DNA of 64,000 nucleotides, taken from assembly GCA_947561585.1 (NCBI GenBank), contig CANNZV010001116.1:117048-181047 (forward strand), written 5' to 3'. Source of the DNA: Caprella mutica (taxonomy: Eukaryota; Arthropoda; Malacostraca; Amphipoda; Caprellidae). The translations under genes were made by a program, and so were the position numbers. Of this stretch, positions 23,254-35,455 are shown in pieces. Below the pieces are notes generated by a model. The model had not been told where the DNA came from. It searched no databases and saw only the letters and a program-made list of their open reading frames with translations. Within the stretch, counting starts at the first letter, position 1. Each line of letters starts with the position of its first letter.

Positions 23254-23913
23254 GTCCCCCGAATATATCTATAATCGCATTATATGAAACAGATGGCTTT
23301 TTATGCTCTACTGTTTAAGGGGCTTTCGAATATTTCAGCAGGAATATCTAGGAATATTCCAACATGGAGATTAACTAGTAAGAGGATCGGAAATCCCAAC
23401 ACAGCCAACATTTTAATAGTGCATCACTGGAGCGAAAACTGGAGGTTTAAAAAATAGAAAGAGTACTTTTCTCTGAGAAAAAAGAAGCAACAGCCAGTTG
23501 CATGTCTATGCAACAGCTAGTTGCATGCAGAAGCAACAGTTGCACGTATTAGTAACAAATGCTTTCAGTAGCAACATTTACATACACACAGCATATCCAC
23601 AACACTGAAAAATACGAGACAAACAATTTTCACTCCATTTCTTCAGAAACAAAGATAGAGTATTCGTGACTTCGTTATAATGCACTCCTTTCCACTTCCA
23701 TATCTATTTATTTACCAATCCCCCCCCCCCCCTCCCTACCCCTCAGTTCTTTTGAGGGAAATAGAGAGCTCTTCCTCTCATCGTTTGAATTGGTTTGAGT
23801 TGGCGAGTGGTTCAGAAGAGCTCTTACTAAGTCAACTCAATTCGAATCAGTGTGCCATGAATGGAAATAACGGCAATGATTCGAAGGTAACGGACAGACG
23901 GAGTTAGGGAGGA
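23254..23913. other. Unannotated stretch with C-run
   Basis: TTGCATG/CAACAG words at 23485-23560 and a run of about 13 C at 23720-23732. Short overlapping frames have no recognisable domain. Confidence 0.45.
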
Positions 23914-26900
23914 ACAAATGCTGCCTCTAGTGGTAAGAAAGGAAACAAATGCTGCCTCTAGTGGAAAGAAAGGAACAAATGCTGCCTCTAGTGGAAAGAA
24001 AGGAAACAAATGCTGCCTCTAGTGGAAAGAAAGGAACAAATGCTGCCTCTAGTGGAAAGAAGGGAAACAAATGCTGCCTCTAGTGGAAAGAAAGGAACAA
24101 ATGCTGCCTCTAGTGGAAAGAAAGGAACAAATGCTGCCTCTAGTGGAAAGAAAGGAAACAAATGCTGCCTCTAGTGGAAAGAAAGGAAACAAATGCTGCC
24201 TCTAGTGGTAAGAGAGGAACAAATGCTGCCTCTAGTGGAAAGAGAGAGACAAATGCTGCCTCTTGTGGTAAGAAAGTAAACAAATGCTGCCTCTAGTGGA
24301 AAGAAAGGAACAAATGCTGCCTCTAGTGGAAAGAAAGGAACAAATGCTGCCTCTAGTGGAAAGAAAGGAACAAATGCTGCCTCTAGTGGAAAGAAAGGAA
24401 ACAAATGCTGCCTCTAGTGGTAAGAGAGGAACAAATGCTGCCTCTAGTGGTAAGAGAGAGACAAATGCTGCCTCTAGTGGTAAGAAAGTAAACAAATGCT
24501 GCCTCTAGTGGTAAGAGAGGAACAAATGCTGCCTCTAGTGGTAAGAGAGAAACAAATGCTGCCTCTAGTGGTAAGAAAGAAACAAATGCTGCCTCTAGTG
24601 GTAAGAAAGAAACAAATGCTGCCTCTAGTGGTAAGAGAGAAACAAATGCTGCCTCTAGTGGTAAGAAAGAAACAAATGCTGCCTCTAGTGGTAAGAGAGA
24701 AACAAATGCTGCCTCTAGTGGTAAGAGAGAAACAAATGCTGCCTCTAGTGGTAAGAAAGAAACAAATGCTGCCTCTAGTGGTAAGAGAGAAACAAATGCT
24801 GCCTCTAGTGGTAAGAAAGAAACAAATGCTGCCTCTAGTGGTAAGGGAGAAACAAATGCTGCCTCTAGTGGTAAGAGAGAAACAAATGCTGCCTCTAGTG
24901 GTAAGAGAGAAACAAATGCTGCCTCTAGTGGTAAGAAAGAAACAAATGCTGCCTCTAGTGGTAAGAAAGAAACAAATGCTGCCTCTAGTGGTAAGAGAGA
25001 AACAAATGCTGCCTCTAGTGGTAAGAGAGAAACAAATGCTGCCTCTAGTGGTAAGAGAGAAACAAATGCTGCCTCTAGTGGTAAGAAAGAAACAAATGCT
25101 GCCTCTAGTGGTAAGAGAGAAACAAATGCTGCCTCTAGTGGTTAGAAAGAAACAAATGCTGCCTCTAGTGGTCAGAAAGAAACAAATGCTGCCTCTAGTG
25201 GTAAGAGAGAAACAAATGCTGCCTCTAGTGGTAAGAGAGAAACAAATGCTGCCTCTAGTGGTAAGAAAGAAACAAATGCTGCCTCTAGTGGTAAGAGAGA
25301 AACAAATGCTGCCTCTAGTGGTAAGAGAGAAACAAATGCTGCCTCTAGTGGTAAGAGAGAAACAAATGCTGCCTCTAGTGGTAAGAGAGAAACAAATGCT
25401 GCCTCTAGTGGTCAGAAAGAAACAAATGCTGCCTCTAGTGGTAAGAGAGGAACAAATGCTGCCTCTAGTGGTTAGAGAGGAACAAATGCTGCCTCTAGTG
25501 GTAAGAGAGAAACAAATGCTGCCTCTAGTGGTAAGAGAGAAACAAATGCTGCCTCTAGTGGTAAGAGAGAAACAAATGCTGCCTCTAGTGGTAAGAGAGA
25601 AACAAATGCTGCCTCTAGTGGTAAGAGAGAAACAAATGCTGCCTCTAGTGGTAAGAGAGAAACAAATGCTGCCTCTAGTGGTAAGAGAGAAACAAATGCT
25701 GCCTCTAGTGGTAAGAGAGAAACAAATGCTGCCTCTAGTGGTAAGAGAGAAACAAATGCTGCCTCTAGTGGTAAGAGAGAAACAAATGCTGCCTCTAGTG
25801 GTAAGAGAGAAACAAATGCTGCCTCTAGTGGTAAGAGAGAAACAAATGCTGCCTCTAGTGGTAAGAGAGAAACAAATGCTGCCTCTAGTGGTAAGAGAGA
25901 AACAAATGCTGCCTCTAGTGGTAAGAAAGAAACAAATGCTGCCTCTAGTGGTAAGAAAGAAACAAATGCTGCCTCTAGTGGTAAGAGAGAAACAAATGCT
26001 GCCTCTAGTGGTTAGAAAGAAACAAATGCTGCCTCTAGTGGTCAGAAAGAAACAAATGCTGCCTCTAGTGGTAAGAGAGAAACAAATGCTGCCTCTAGTG
26101 GTAAGAGAGAAACAAATGCTGCCTCTAGTGGTCAGAAAGAAACAAATGCTGCCTCTAGTGGTAAGAGAGAAACAAATGCTGCCTCTAGTGGTAAGAAAGA
26201 AACAAATGCTGCCTCTAGTGGTAAGAAAGAAACAAATGCTGCCTCTAGTGGTAAGAAAGAAACAAATGCTGCCTCTAGTGGTAAGAGAGAAACAAATGCT
26301 GCCTCTAGTGGTAAGAGAGAAACAAATGCTGCCTCTAGTGGTAAGAGAGAAACAAATGCTGCCTCTAGTGGTAAGAAAGAAACAAATGCTGCCTCTAGTG
26401 GTAAGAGAGAAACAAATGCTGCCTCTAGTGGTCAGAAAGAAACAAATGCTGCCTCTAGTGGTAAGAAAGAAACAAATGCTGCCTCTAGTGGTAAGAGAGA
26501 AACAAATGCTGCCTCTAGTGGTAAGAGAGAAACAAATGCTGCCTCTAGTGGTAAGAGAGGAACAAATGCTGCCTCTAGTGGTTAGAAAGAAACAAATGCT
26601 GCCTCTAGTGGTAAGAGAGAAACAAATGCTGCCTCTAGTGGTTAGAAAGAAACAAATGCTGCCTCTAGTGGTAAGAAAGGAAACAAATGCTGCCTCTAGT
26701 GGTAAGAGAGGAACAAATGCTGCCTCTAGTGGTTAGAAAGAAACAAATGCTGCCTCTAGTGGTAAGAGAGAAACAAATGCTGCCTCTAGTGGTAAGAAAG
26801 GAAACAAATGCTGCCTCTAGTGGTAAGAGAGGAACAAATGCTGCCTCTAGTGGTTAGAAAGAAACAAATGCTGCCTCTAGTGGTAAGAGAGAAACAAATG

Positions 26901-27597
26901 CTGCCTCTAGTGGTAAGAGAGGAAACAAATGCTGCCTCTAGTGGTAAGAAAGGAAACAAATGCTGCCTCTAGTGGTAAGAGAGGAACAAATGCTGCCTCT
27001 AGTGGTTAGAAAGAAACAAATGCTGCCTCTAGTGGTAAGAGAGAAACAAATGCTGCCTCTAGTGGTCAGAAAGAAACAAATGCTGCCTCTAGTGGTAAGA
27101 AAGAAACAAATGCTGCCTCTAGTGGTAAGAGAGAAACAAATGCTGCCTCTAGTGGTAAGAGAGAAACAAATGCTGCCTCTAGTGGTAAGAGAGGAACAAA
27201 TGCTGCCTCTAGTGGTTAGAAAGAAACAAATGCTGCCTCTAGTGGTAAGAGAGAAACAAATGCTGCCTCTAGTGGTTAGAAAGAAACAAATGCTGCCTCT
27301 AGTGGTAAGAAAGGAAACAAATGCTGCCTCTAGTGGTAAGAGAGGAACAAATGCTGCCTCTAGTGGTTAGAAAGAAACAAATGCTGCCTCTAGTGGTTAG
27401 AAAGAAACAAATGCTGCCTCTAGTGGTAAGAGAGAAACAAATGCTGCCTCTAGTGGTAAGAGAGGAACAAATGCTGCCTCTAGTGGTTAGAAAGAAACAA
27501 ATGCTGCCTCTAGTGGTAAGAGAGAAACAAATGCTGCCTCTAGTGGTAAGAAAGGAAACAAATGCTGCCTCTAGTGGTAAAAATGGAGACAAACCAA
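23914..27597. repeat. 30-bp minisatellite array (about 122 copies)
   Basis: The unit is ACAAATGCTGCCTCTAGTGG then TAAGARAGAA. Left copies (to about 24400) mostly carry GTGGAAAGAAAGG; right copies carry GTGGTAAGAGAGA. Occasional 31-bp units (extra A in GGAAAC) shift the frame. A stop-free frame of 746 codons (24496-26736, MLPLVVREKQ decads) is a consequence of the 30-bp period, and I do not call it a gene. Each right-type unit contains GTGGTAAGA, close to a 5' splice-donor sequence. Confidence 0.97.
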
Positions 27598-27854
27598 CAA
27601 TCATCTGAATATATCATCATTAATGGTTATACAACATTTTTAAAATCAATGAACCTATATTATTGACCTAATTTAAAATTTAAATGAGAGAATGAGAAGT
27701 TACAGTCATGCTCCTTAACTGAAAAAATCAAATAAATCATTAGAGTAATGTAGAGTTTTTGGCAAAAGCAGAGAGAAATCTAGAGCAATAATTATCAATC
27801 AGACTCAAGGTATAGATCCGGATTTCGTCTCAATTAAAGATGTAAAGAACAATA

Positions 27855-28040
27855 ATTAATTAGTTGGGGGTTTACAGTTTCTTTGAAATAAAGGGCAATA
27901 TCGCTTATGACAAGAGAAAATTAAATACAAGGGACTCGAATAAACAGTCAGAAAGGAAAGTGGTTCTATCAACAAATTCAGCTACCACCAGTCAGTGGCA
28001 ATGCTCATGGATCCTGAAAAGCTACTCTGTGACTTATAAA
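27855..28040 (-). repeat. Fragment of non-LTR-like element
   Basis: GGGGGTTTACAG, GAAAATTAAATACAAGGGAC, AGTCAGAAAGGAAAGTGG, CTACCACCAGTCAGTGGCAA and AAAAGCTACTCTGTGAC follow the order of the copy at 34953-35455. The rest of the element is missing; an iterated-motif element starts 30 bp further on. Confidence 0.75.
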
Positions 28041-28070
28041 AAGAGAGAAAGTACTAAAATATTTGTGCCT

Positions 28071-28568
28071 GGACAATTCGTCGCGGACAATTCGTCGCAG
28101 ACAATTCGTCGCATACAATTCGTCGAGTACAGTTTTCTATATTTTTTTCTAAATTGTTATTTATATATTTTTAACACAAATTCAACACACTTTTATACTA
28201 TTTTTTAATCCTCCTAATTACATCCAGAGATTTTGAGTTAATTTGATACCAAGTCTTCATAATTATTACTAATTTCTATTATTTAATTGTTTTATTTATT
28301 TCAAATGTTCTATAATTTATTTCGAAATAATGGAAGATTACTTATTCATTAGAAAAATCTTTTGTATTGTAGATACCAAGTTTTGTTCATATTGTATCCT
28401 TTATTAATTTGAAGATTTAAAAGAAATGGAAAATCTGGCGAATAAATGACTAAATGAAATATGAAACAAATTAATGATATGAAATATGGCGAAAGGGAAA
28501 ATATTGCGACGAATTGTCCGCGATCACGACGAATAATTGTCCGCGACGAATTGCCCGCGACGCGTCAT
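28071..28568. mobile_element. Fold-back element with iterated GGACAATTCGTCGC ends
   Basis: Four tandem 14-bp copies of GGACAATTCGTCGC (last ones variant) at 28071-28126 face three inverted copies (GCGACGAATTGTCC) at 28505-28567. About 380 bp of AT-rich non-coding sequence lies between. The iterated short motif at both ends resembles that of 31148-31932 and 47450-47633. The superfamily is unknown to me. Confidence 0.75.
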
Positions 28569-28712
28569 CTTAGCACCAAAAATATCATATCAATCCTACT
28601 AAAAAGCTATTTAACTAAAATGGAAAATATTCTTCTCGATGCAAGACTTTTCTGTTTTGCAATTCAATTCTGACTGGACTCCCCAGAGAAAAAATATGTA
28701 ACAACTAACTAC

Positions 28713-30178
28713 CGTGAGTAAGAGTGATACTAAGAGTATCACTCTTAGCACTACTAAGAGTACCACTCTTAGCACTACTAAGAGTATCACTCTTAGCACT
28801 ACTAAGAGTATCACTCTTAGCACTAGTAAGAGTATCACTCTTAGCACTACTAAGAGTATCACTCTTAGCACTACTAAGAGTATCACTCTTAGCACTACTA
28901 AGAGTATCACTCTTGACACTACTAAGAGTATCACTCTTGACACTACTAAGAGTATCACTCTTGACACTACTAAGAGTATCACTCTTGACACTACTAAGAG
29001 TATCACTCTTGACACTACTAAGAGTACCACTCTTGACACTACTAAGAGTACCACTCTTGACACTACTAAGAGTACCACTCTTGACACTACTAAGAGTACC
29101 ACTCTTGACACTACTAAGAGTACCACTCTTGACACTACTAAGAATACCACTCTTGACACTACTAAGAGTACCACTCTTGACACTACTAAGAGTACCACTC
29201 TTGACACTACTAAGAGTATCACTCTTGACACTACTAAGAGTATCACTCTTGCCACTACTAAGAGTATCACTCTTGCCACTACTAAGAGTATCACTCTTGA
29301 CACTACTAAGAGTATCACTCTTGCCACTACTAAGAGTATCACTCTTACCACTACCAAGAGTATCACTCTTGCCACTACTAAGAGTATCACTCTTGCCACT
29401 ACTAAGAGTATCACTCTTGCCACTACCAAGAGTATCACTCTTGACACTACCAAGAGTATCACTCTTGGCACTACCAAGAGTATCACTCTTGACACTACTA
29501 AGAGTATAACTCTTGACACTACTAAGAGTATCACTCTTGACACTACTAAGAGTATCACTCTTGACACTACTAAGAGTATCACTCTTGACACTACTAAGAG
29601 TATCACTCTTGACACTACTAAGAGTATCACTCTTACCACTACCAAGAGTATCACTCTTACCACTACCAAGAGTATCACTCTTGACACTACCAAGAGTATC
29701 ACTCTTGACACTACCAAGAGTATCACTCTTGACACTACCAAGAGTATCACTCTTACCACTACCAAGAGTATCATTCTTGACACTACTAAGAGTATCACTC
29801 TTACCACTACCAAGAGTATCACTCTTACCACTACCAAGAGTATCACTCTTACCACTACCAAGAGTATCACTCTTACCACTACCAAGAGTATCACTCTTGC
29901 CACTACTAAGAGTATCACTCTTGACACTACTAAGAGTATCACTCTTGGCACTACTAAGAGTATCACTCTTGACACTACTAAGAGTATCACTCTTGACACT
30001 ACTAAGAGTATCACTCTTGCCACTACTAAGAGTATCACTCTTGCCACTACTAAGAGTATCACTCTTGACACTACCAAGAGTATCACTCTTGCCACTACTA
30101 AGAGTATCACTCTTGACACTACTAAGAGTATCACTCTTGCCACTACCAAGAGTATGACTAAGGGTACCACTCTTGTCT
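28713..30178. repeat. 24-bp hairpin minisatellite (about 61 copies)
   Basis: The unit is CACTACTAAGAGTATCACTC then TTGA. AAGAGT-ATC-ACTCTT within it is a perfect 6-bp-stem hairpin. Variants at the last positions (TTAGCAC, TTGACAC, TTGCCAC, TTACCAC) and ACTAC/ACCAC form local blocks. Stop-free frames of up to about 500 codons exist on both strands because the period is a multiple of 3. They are not called. Confidence 0.96.
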
Positions 30179-30349
30179 AAGAGTAAGGTTGGGGCCCAGA
30201 GGGGGAATACATTAGGCTACTGTTTCACTACAGGTACCATCCGTCAATTATATTCCCTACAGACTCCATTACAATGCTATGAAGAACAGAGATAAATAAG
30301 ATATAAGTCAATGAATGTAATATATAATAAACACTGTTATAATAATGAT

Positions 30350-30517
30350 TAGGTTTGTGATAATATGCTTTTAAAATCATACAAGAAAATCATAGATGAA
30401 AAGAAATGGTATCCAATACTATATACCGCTCGTGTAGAAGGATCCAATACTGTTTAATTCTCTCCGTCTATGATATTTTCTGGATCTATGATTTTAAAGG
30501 CATATTGTCATAATCCG
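30350..30517. mobile_element. hAT-type MITE, copy 2
   Basis: TAGGTTTGTGATAATATGC at the left, GCATATTGTCATAATCCGA at the right, shared internal CTATATACCGCTCG and TCTCTCCGTCTATGATATTT blocks. The flanks ATAATGAT and ATAATTAA match at 6 of 8 and fit nTnnnnAn. Confidence 0.85.
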
Positions 30518-31140
30518 AATAATTAATTGCAGCAAATTATATTTGAATATTAAGTATTTTGTTTCGATATTTTTGATTTCATAATGTTCATAGCTAGTCA
30601 CTCACACAATTAAATAAGAACATTAATGCAATTGTAATAAATTATATTTGAATGAATCAGTGTATATATAATACACCATCGTATAAATACAGGAATAATT
30701 AAATCAGAAGGAAAAAGAATCTCTATTTTGAAATTGTGTTAGCGTAAAATAAATTTTCGTAAAATTTACATATATTTCAAGCAAATAATGCATTAAAATA
30801 TTTTATTAAAAGACCATTTTCATGGAAGACATTTACAAATAATTAACTAAAATTATACTTTTCAAAAATACTGAAAGGGGATAAATTCATTCAGAATAAC
30901 GAAAATATTGAAAGAAAAGGGATAAATTTAATTCAGAATAATTCGAAAGAATAAATGGGAAAAATATATGAAATACAGGACTAAAAAAATATCTGGAATA
31001 ACGGAAAAATATTGAAACAAAAAGGATATTTCATTCGAAAAAACTGGCAATATACAATATTTAAATAGTAGTCTACGGAGATCACTAAGTATATTTCATT
31101 TACTTTTACCGTATAAAACAACTGTAAAAGTAGGGTTCTA
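30518..31140. other. AT-rich unannotated stretch
   Basis: Weak irregular repetition of GGATAAATTYATTCAGAATA at 30880-31030. Nothing else recognised. Confidence 0.45.
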
Positions 31141-31147
31141 GGTCAAT

Positions 31148-31932
31148 TCACCGAAAACAAATTCGCCGAAAACACATTCGCCGAAAACACATTCGCCGCA
31201 CGACACATTTGCCGCACGACACATTTGCCGCACGACACATTCGCCGAACGATACTTTCGCCGAAAAATATGATTATTTTAAAAGGCAAACAAATTCTTAT
31301 CATAATTATGTCCATATGAAATTACATGTAGATGAACTTCATATAAGTCTATAAATTACTTTACAATATTTTACATAATTATTGGTTAAACCATATGGAA
31401 TTTACGTTAACTTAATTAACTCGTATAAAGTTAATGCTGCATTATTTGTGTCTGCTTATTAACTCTATGTTAATCCTACTTTCTGTGTACAATTATCAGT
31501 TACAAAAGAAAAAAAATTCAACAGATATATTTCTAGGTTCTAAGAATATTCATTTACTATTACTTTTATAAAATATTGACAATATGGAGAAATATATTTG
31601 AGTACAAAAAGGAAGTCGAAATCAATCATGTTCAGCAACTCCTTTTGAAAAAATGAAAAGTTTATGTTAGAATAAATGGATTAAATATCACTAAATCCTC
31701 AATTTTTGAGATTGAATATCTCTAAAACCTAGAAACAAATCTGTTGTATTTACTTCCTTTTTGTAATCAAACACATTTATCCATATTGACAATATTTTAT
31801 AAAAGGAATAGTTATATGTAAGTTTATCTATATGTAATTTTCATCTGGACATACGAGATAAATTTGTTTACCTATTTAAATAATCATATTTTTCGGCGAA
31901 AGTGTCGTTCGGCGAATGGACAGGTCACCAAA
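31148..31932. mobile_element. Fold-back element with iterated ACACATTCGCCGAAA ends
   Basis: Eight or nine tandem 15-bp copies of ACACATTCGCCGAAA / GACACATTTGCCGCAC occupy 31148-31268. The opposite end has TTCGGCGAAAGTGTCG with TTCGGCGAAT at 31892-31918. Arms continue inward: AAAAATATGATTATTTT with GGCAAACAAATT pairs with AAATAATCATATTTTT, and a second block (CTTTTATAAAATATTGACAA) is also inverted at 31790-31815. No ORF. Confidence 0.8.
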
Positions 31933-31935
31933 AAT

Positions 31936-32374
31936 AGTTATAAGAATAAACTGTAGAAATGTATAAAAAAAATTACATTTAACCAATTTTATCAAAGCAT
32001 GAACAAAATACAAACGAATTTATCAATATAGAAGTATCCTAAAATAGATGTCTTTAACCAATGTAGATACTCCTAAGTATTCCAAGTCAAACATTTCAAC
32101 TGACAAAGTTCCACATTGTCAGTTCTTCAAAATAGAGAACAAGTATAAGTTCCTCTAATGGACACCCCCACTCCACCCACAAGACCCCCCCCCCTCTAGA
32201 CCTCACCCCCCAAATATAAAGTCTTCAATAGAACTCTTCCAGTGGAATGATTAGCTTCGATGGAGATACAAGAAAACTTGCAACGCGAAGTTATATATTG
32301 ACTGATGGAGAAGGTGGGGGAGAGGTAGGGGTTGGGGATGGAATGGGGTGGGTATTGGGGAAGGTATTGGAGGT
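31936..32374. other. Unannotated stretch with C-rich block
   Basis: C-runs of 5, 10 and 6 at 32163-32210 could form a quadruplex on the minus strand. Otherwise no feature. Confidence 0.45.
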
Positions 32375-34370
32375 CTTAGGTGGAGGAAGATAAAAAAGGT
32401 GGAGGAAGATAAAAGAGGTGGAGGAAGATAAAAGAGGTGGAAGAGGATAAAAGAGGTGGAAGAGGATAAAAGAGGTGGAAGAGGATAAAAAAGGTGGAGG
32501 AAGATAAAAGAGATGGAGGAAGATAAAAGAGGTGGAGGAAGATAAAAGAGGTGGAGGAGGATAAAAAGAGGTGGAGGAGGATAAAAAGAGGTGGAGGAGG
32601 ATAAAAAGAGGTGGAGGAGGATAAAAAGAGGTGGAGGAGGATAAAAAGAGGTGGAGGAGGATAAAAAGAGGTGGATGAAGATAAAAGAGGTGGATGAAGA
32701 TAAAAGAGGTGGATGAAGATAAAAGAGGTGGATGAAGATAAAAGAGGTGGATGAAGACAAAAGAGGTGGAGAAAGACAAAAGAGGTGGAGAAAGACAAAA
32801 GAGGTGGAGGAAGACAAAAGAGGTGGAGGAAGACAAAAGAGGTGGAGGAAGATAAAAGAGGTGGAGGAAGATAAAAGAGGTGGAGGAAGATAAAAGAGGT
32901 GGAGGAAGATAAAAGAGGTGGAGGAAGATAAAAGAGGTGGAGGAAGATAAAAGAGGTGGAGGAAGATAAAAGAGGTGGAGGAAGATAAAAGAGGTGGAGG
33001 AAGATAAAAGAGGTGGAGGAAGATAAAAGAGGTGGAAGAGGATAAAAGAGGTGGAAGAGGATAAAAGAGGTGGAAGAGGATAAAAGAGGTGGAAGAGGAT
33101 AAAAGAGATGGAGGAAGATAAAAGAGATGGAGGAGGATAAAAAGAGATGGAGGAGGATAAAAAGAGATGGAGGAGGATAAAAAGAGATGGAGGAGGATAA
33201 AAAGAGATGGAGGAGGATAAAAAGAGATGGAGGAGGATAAAAGAGGTGGAGGAGGATAAAAGAGGTGGAGGAGGATAAAAGAGGTGGAAGAGGATAAAAG
33301 AGGTGGAAGAGGATAAAAGAGGTGGAAGAGGATAAAAGAGGTGGAAGAGGATAAAAGAGGTGGAAGAGGATAAAAGAGGTGGAAGAGGATAAAAGAGGTG
33401 GAAGAGGATAAAAGAGGTGGAGGAAGATAAAAGAGGTGGAGGAAGATAAAAGAGGTGGAGGAAGATAAAAGAGGTGGAGGAAGATAAAAGAGGTGGAGGA
33501 AGATAAAAGAGGTGGAGGAAGATAAAAGAGGTGGAGGAAGATAAAAGAGGTGGAGGAAGATAAAAGAGGTGGAAGAGGATAAAAGAGATGGAGGAGGATA
33601 AAAGAGGTGGAGGAAGATAAAAGAGATGGAGGAAGATAAAAGAGATGGAGGAAGATAAAAGAGGTGGAGGAGGATAAAAGAGGTGGAGGAAGATAAAAAG
33701 AGGTGGAGGAAGATAAAAAGAGGTGGAGGAAGATAAAAAGAGGTGGAGGAGGATAAAAAGAGGTGGAGGAGGATAAAAAGAGGTGGAGGAGGATAAAAGA
33801 GGTGGAGGAGGATAAAAGAGGTGGAGGAGGATAAAAGAGGTGGAAGAGGATAAAAGAGGTGGAAGAGGATAAAAGAGGTGGAAGAGGATAAAAGAGGTGG
33901 AAGAGGATAAAAGAGGTGGAGGAGGATAAAAGAGGTGGAGGAGGATAAAAGAGGCGAAGGAGGATAAAAGAGGCGAAGGAGGATAAAAGAGGCGAAGGAG
34001 GATAAAAGAGGCGAAGGAGGATAAAAGAGGTGAAGGAGGATAAAAGAGGTGGAGGAAGAAAAGAGGTGGAGGAAGATAAGAGGTGGAGGAAGATAAGAGG
34101 TGGAGGAAGATAAAAGAGGTGGAGGAAGATAAAAGAGGTGGAGGAAGATAAAAGAGGTGGAGGAGGATAAAAGAGGTGGAGGAGGATAAAAGAGGTGAAG
34201 GAGGATAAAAGAGGTGAAGGAGGATAAAAGAGGTGGAGGAAGATAAAAGAGGTGGAGGAAGATAAGAGGTGGAGGAAGATAAGAGGTGGAGGAAGATAAA
34301 AGAGGTGGAGGAGGATAAAAGAGGTGGAGTAAGATAAAAGAGGTGGAGGAAGATAAAAGAGGTTTGGGAG
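32375..34370. repeat. 19/20-bp purine-rich minisatellite (about 104 copies)
   Basis: The unit is AGGTGGAGGAAGATAAAAG, with 20-bp (GGATAAAAAG) and 17-bp (GAAGATAAG) length variants and GAAGAGG, GATGG and GGCGAAGG sequence variants in blocks. The plus strand has no C apart from rare variants and only isolated T. Because unit lengths vary and the minus strand lacks stops, several frames stay open for about 700 codons (SSSTSFIFLHLFYLPPP-like). That is a by-product of composition. Confidence 0.96.
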
Positions 34371-34683
34371 GAAATCATAGTAAAGAGAATAAAATATTTG
34401 TGTTACACATGAATTATATTGATATTGCGTATTTGTTATTAAATTGAATGGTGATAGAAAAAATATTCCAAGTTGTATATAATTAAAAAGAATGGTGCAA
34501 ATAATTGGTAAAGAGTGGCACCATTCCTTTGGGGAATAAAATGGCATTGATATCAGAGAGCTATTAAGTGAACCTAATTAGTAATTAGTGAGCACCTGAG
34601 CACTGCTAGTGAGCACTAATTAGTGAGCACCTGAAACAGGAGCACCTACCGGCAAATTAGGGATGAAAGGATACCGAAATGAT
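34371..34683. other. Unannotated stretch
   Basis: TTAGTGAGCACCTGA occurs twice near 34580-34635. No gene recognised. Confidence 0.45.
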
Positions 34684-34742
34684 AATAATGTGCAGTTACT
34701 GGCCATGCAGTTACTGATGATGCAGTTACTGACAGTACAGTT
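34684..34742. repeat. Short tandem repeat, 15-18 bp (about 4 copies)
   Basis: ATGCAGTTACTG recurs four times, with the last copy degraded to GTACAGTTATTAAC. Confidence 0.7.
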
Positions 34743-34744
34743 AT

Positions 34745-34900
34745 TAACTAGAACGGAGTCGCATACTTTCGCCGCCGCTTCAATCGATTTTGAACTTTTT
34801 GTGACCTTGACCTTTGACCCGTTCGTTCCCAAAATTCAATCAAATGGATAACAAATAAATGCCAAGCACAACATAACCTTCCGCTATTTGTGAAGGTAAC
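34745..34900 (-). mobile_element. ACCTTCGC...CGGCGG family, copy 4 (truncated)
   Basis: On the minus strand it reads ATTTTGGGAACGAACGGGTC, AAAGGTCAAGGTCAC, then GAAGCGGCGGCGAAAGTATG and a TCTAGTT end, in the same order as the 3' half of the copies at 513 and 50012. Confidence 0.65.
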
Positions 34901-34952
34901 TAACAATAGCTTTCTTAAAGAAACTAATAGTAACAATAGCTTGTTGAGGTAA

Positions 34953-35455
34953 TTTTATTTATTTTAGTAGGGGTTTAACGTCTGCTTCGGAACCAAAGGC
35001 CATATCGCTGACGTCAAAAGGAAATTAAATACAAGGGACTGGAAGAAGCAGTCAGAGAGGAAAGTGGCTCCATGAACAAAGTCACTCACCACCGTCAGTG
35101 ACAATGCTCATGGATGCAGAAAAGCTACTCCGTGAATGCAGTCACTTACCAAGGAATGTGACGAAACGGGACACAAGCACCGGTTGCTTAACTCATGGAT
35201 GGAAGAGGAAAATGAAGAGGTAATAGCAAACGAAGTCTACGAGCCTACCTAACACAAAATCTAAGACCTCGTAGTTGAAGAGCATAACCCTAGCGCTATC
35301 CTCTAAAACTGAAAGTAGCGTTAAAAAAATGATAAACATGGTAAAAATGAAAAAAGACAATCCATAACCCAAATTACAACAGTTCGGGGCCCAAGGGACG
35401 CCACCCCCCTTCTCTTCCATTCACCACAGACAGCTTCAGGATAGAGCCCCTGGGG
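34953..35455 (-). mobile_element. Non-LTR-like (SINE/LINE-type) element with 14-bp target duplication
   Basis: GCTTGTTGAGGTAA flanks it at 34939-34952 and 35456-35469, a perfect 14-bp target duplication, as left by target-primed reverse transcription. On the minus strand the element starts CCCCAGGGGCTCTATCC and ends GACGTTAAACCCCTACTAAA before an AAATAAATAAAA tail. The 503-bp body has no reverse-transcriptase motif. A minus-strand frame at 35193-35420 shows no domain. No clear pol III A/B boxes were found, so it may be a 5'-truncated or non-autonomous LINE derivative. Eight or so fragments lie elsewhere in the window. Confidence 0.85.

Noticed and set aside
24496..26736. 746-codon open frame (MLPLVVREKQ decads)
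   Set aside because: It coincides with the 30-bp array. A stop-free unit with a period divisible by 3 stays open indefinitely, and ORF ends fall where 31-bp units occur. No unique flanking domain.
28611..30180. Frames of about 500 codons on both strands
   Set aside because: 24-bp periodic array; both strands and several frames open, no other protein features.
32291..34547. Two overlapping minus-strand frames of about 700 codons
   Set aside because: Different frames of the same 19/20-bp array are open at once. This reflects the absence of stop triplets in a pyrimidine-rich strand.
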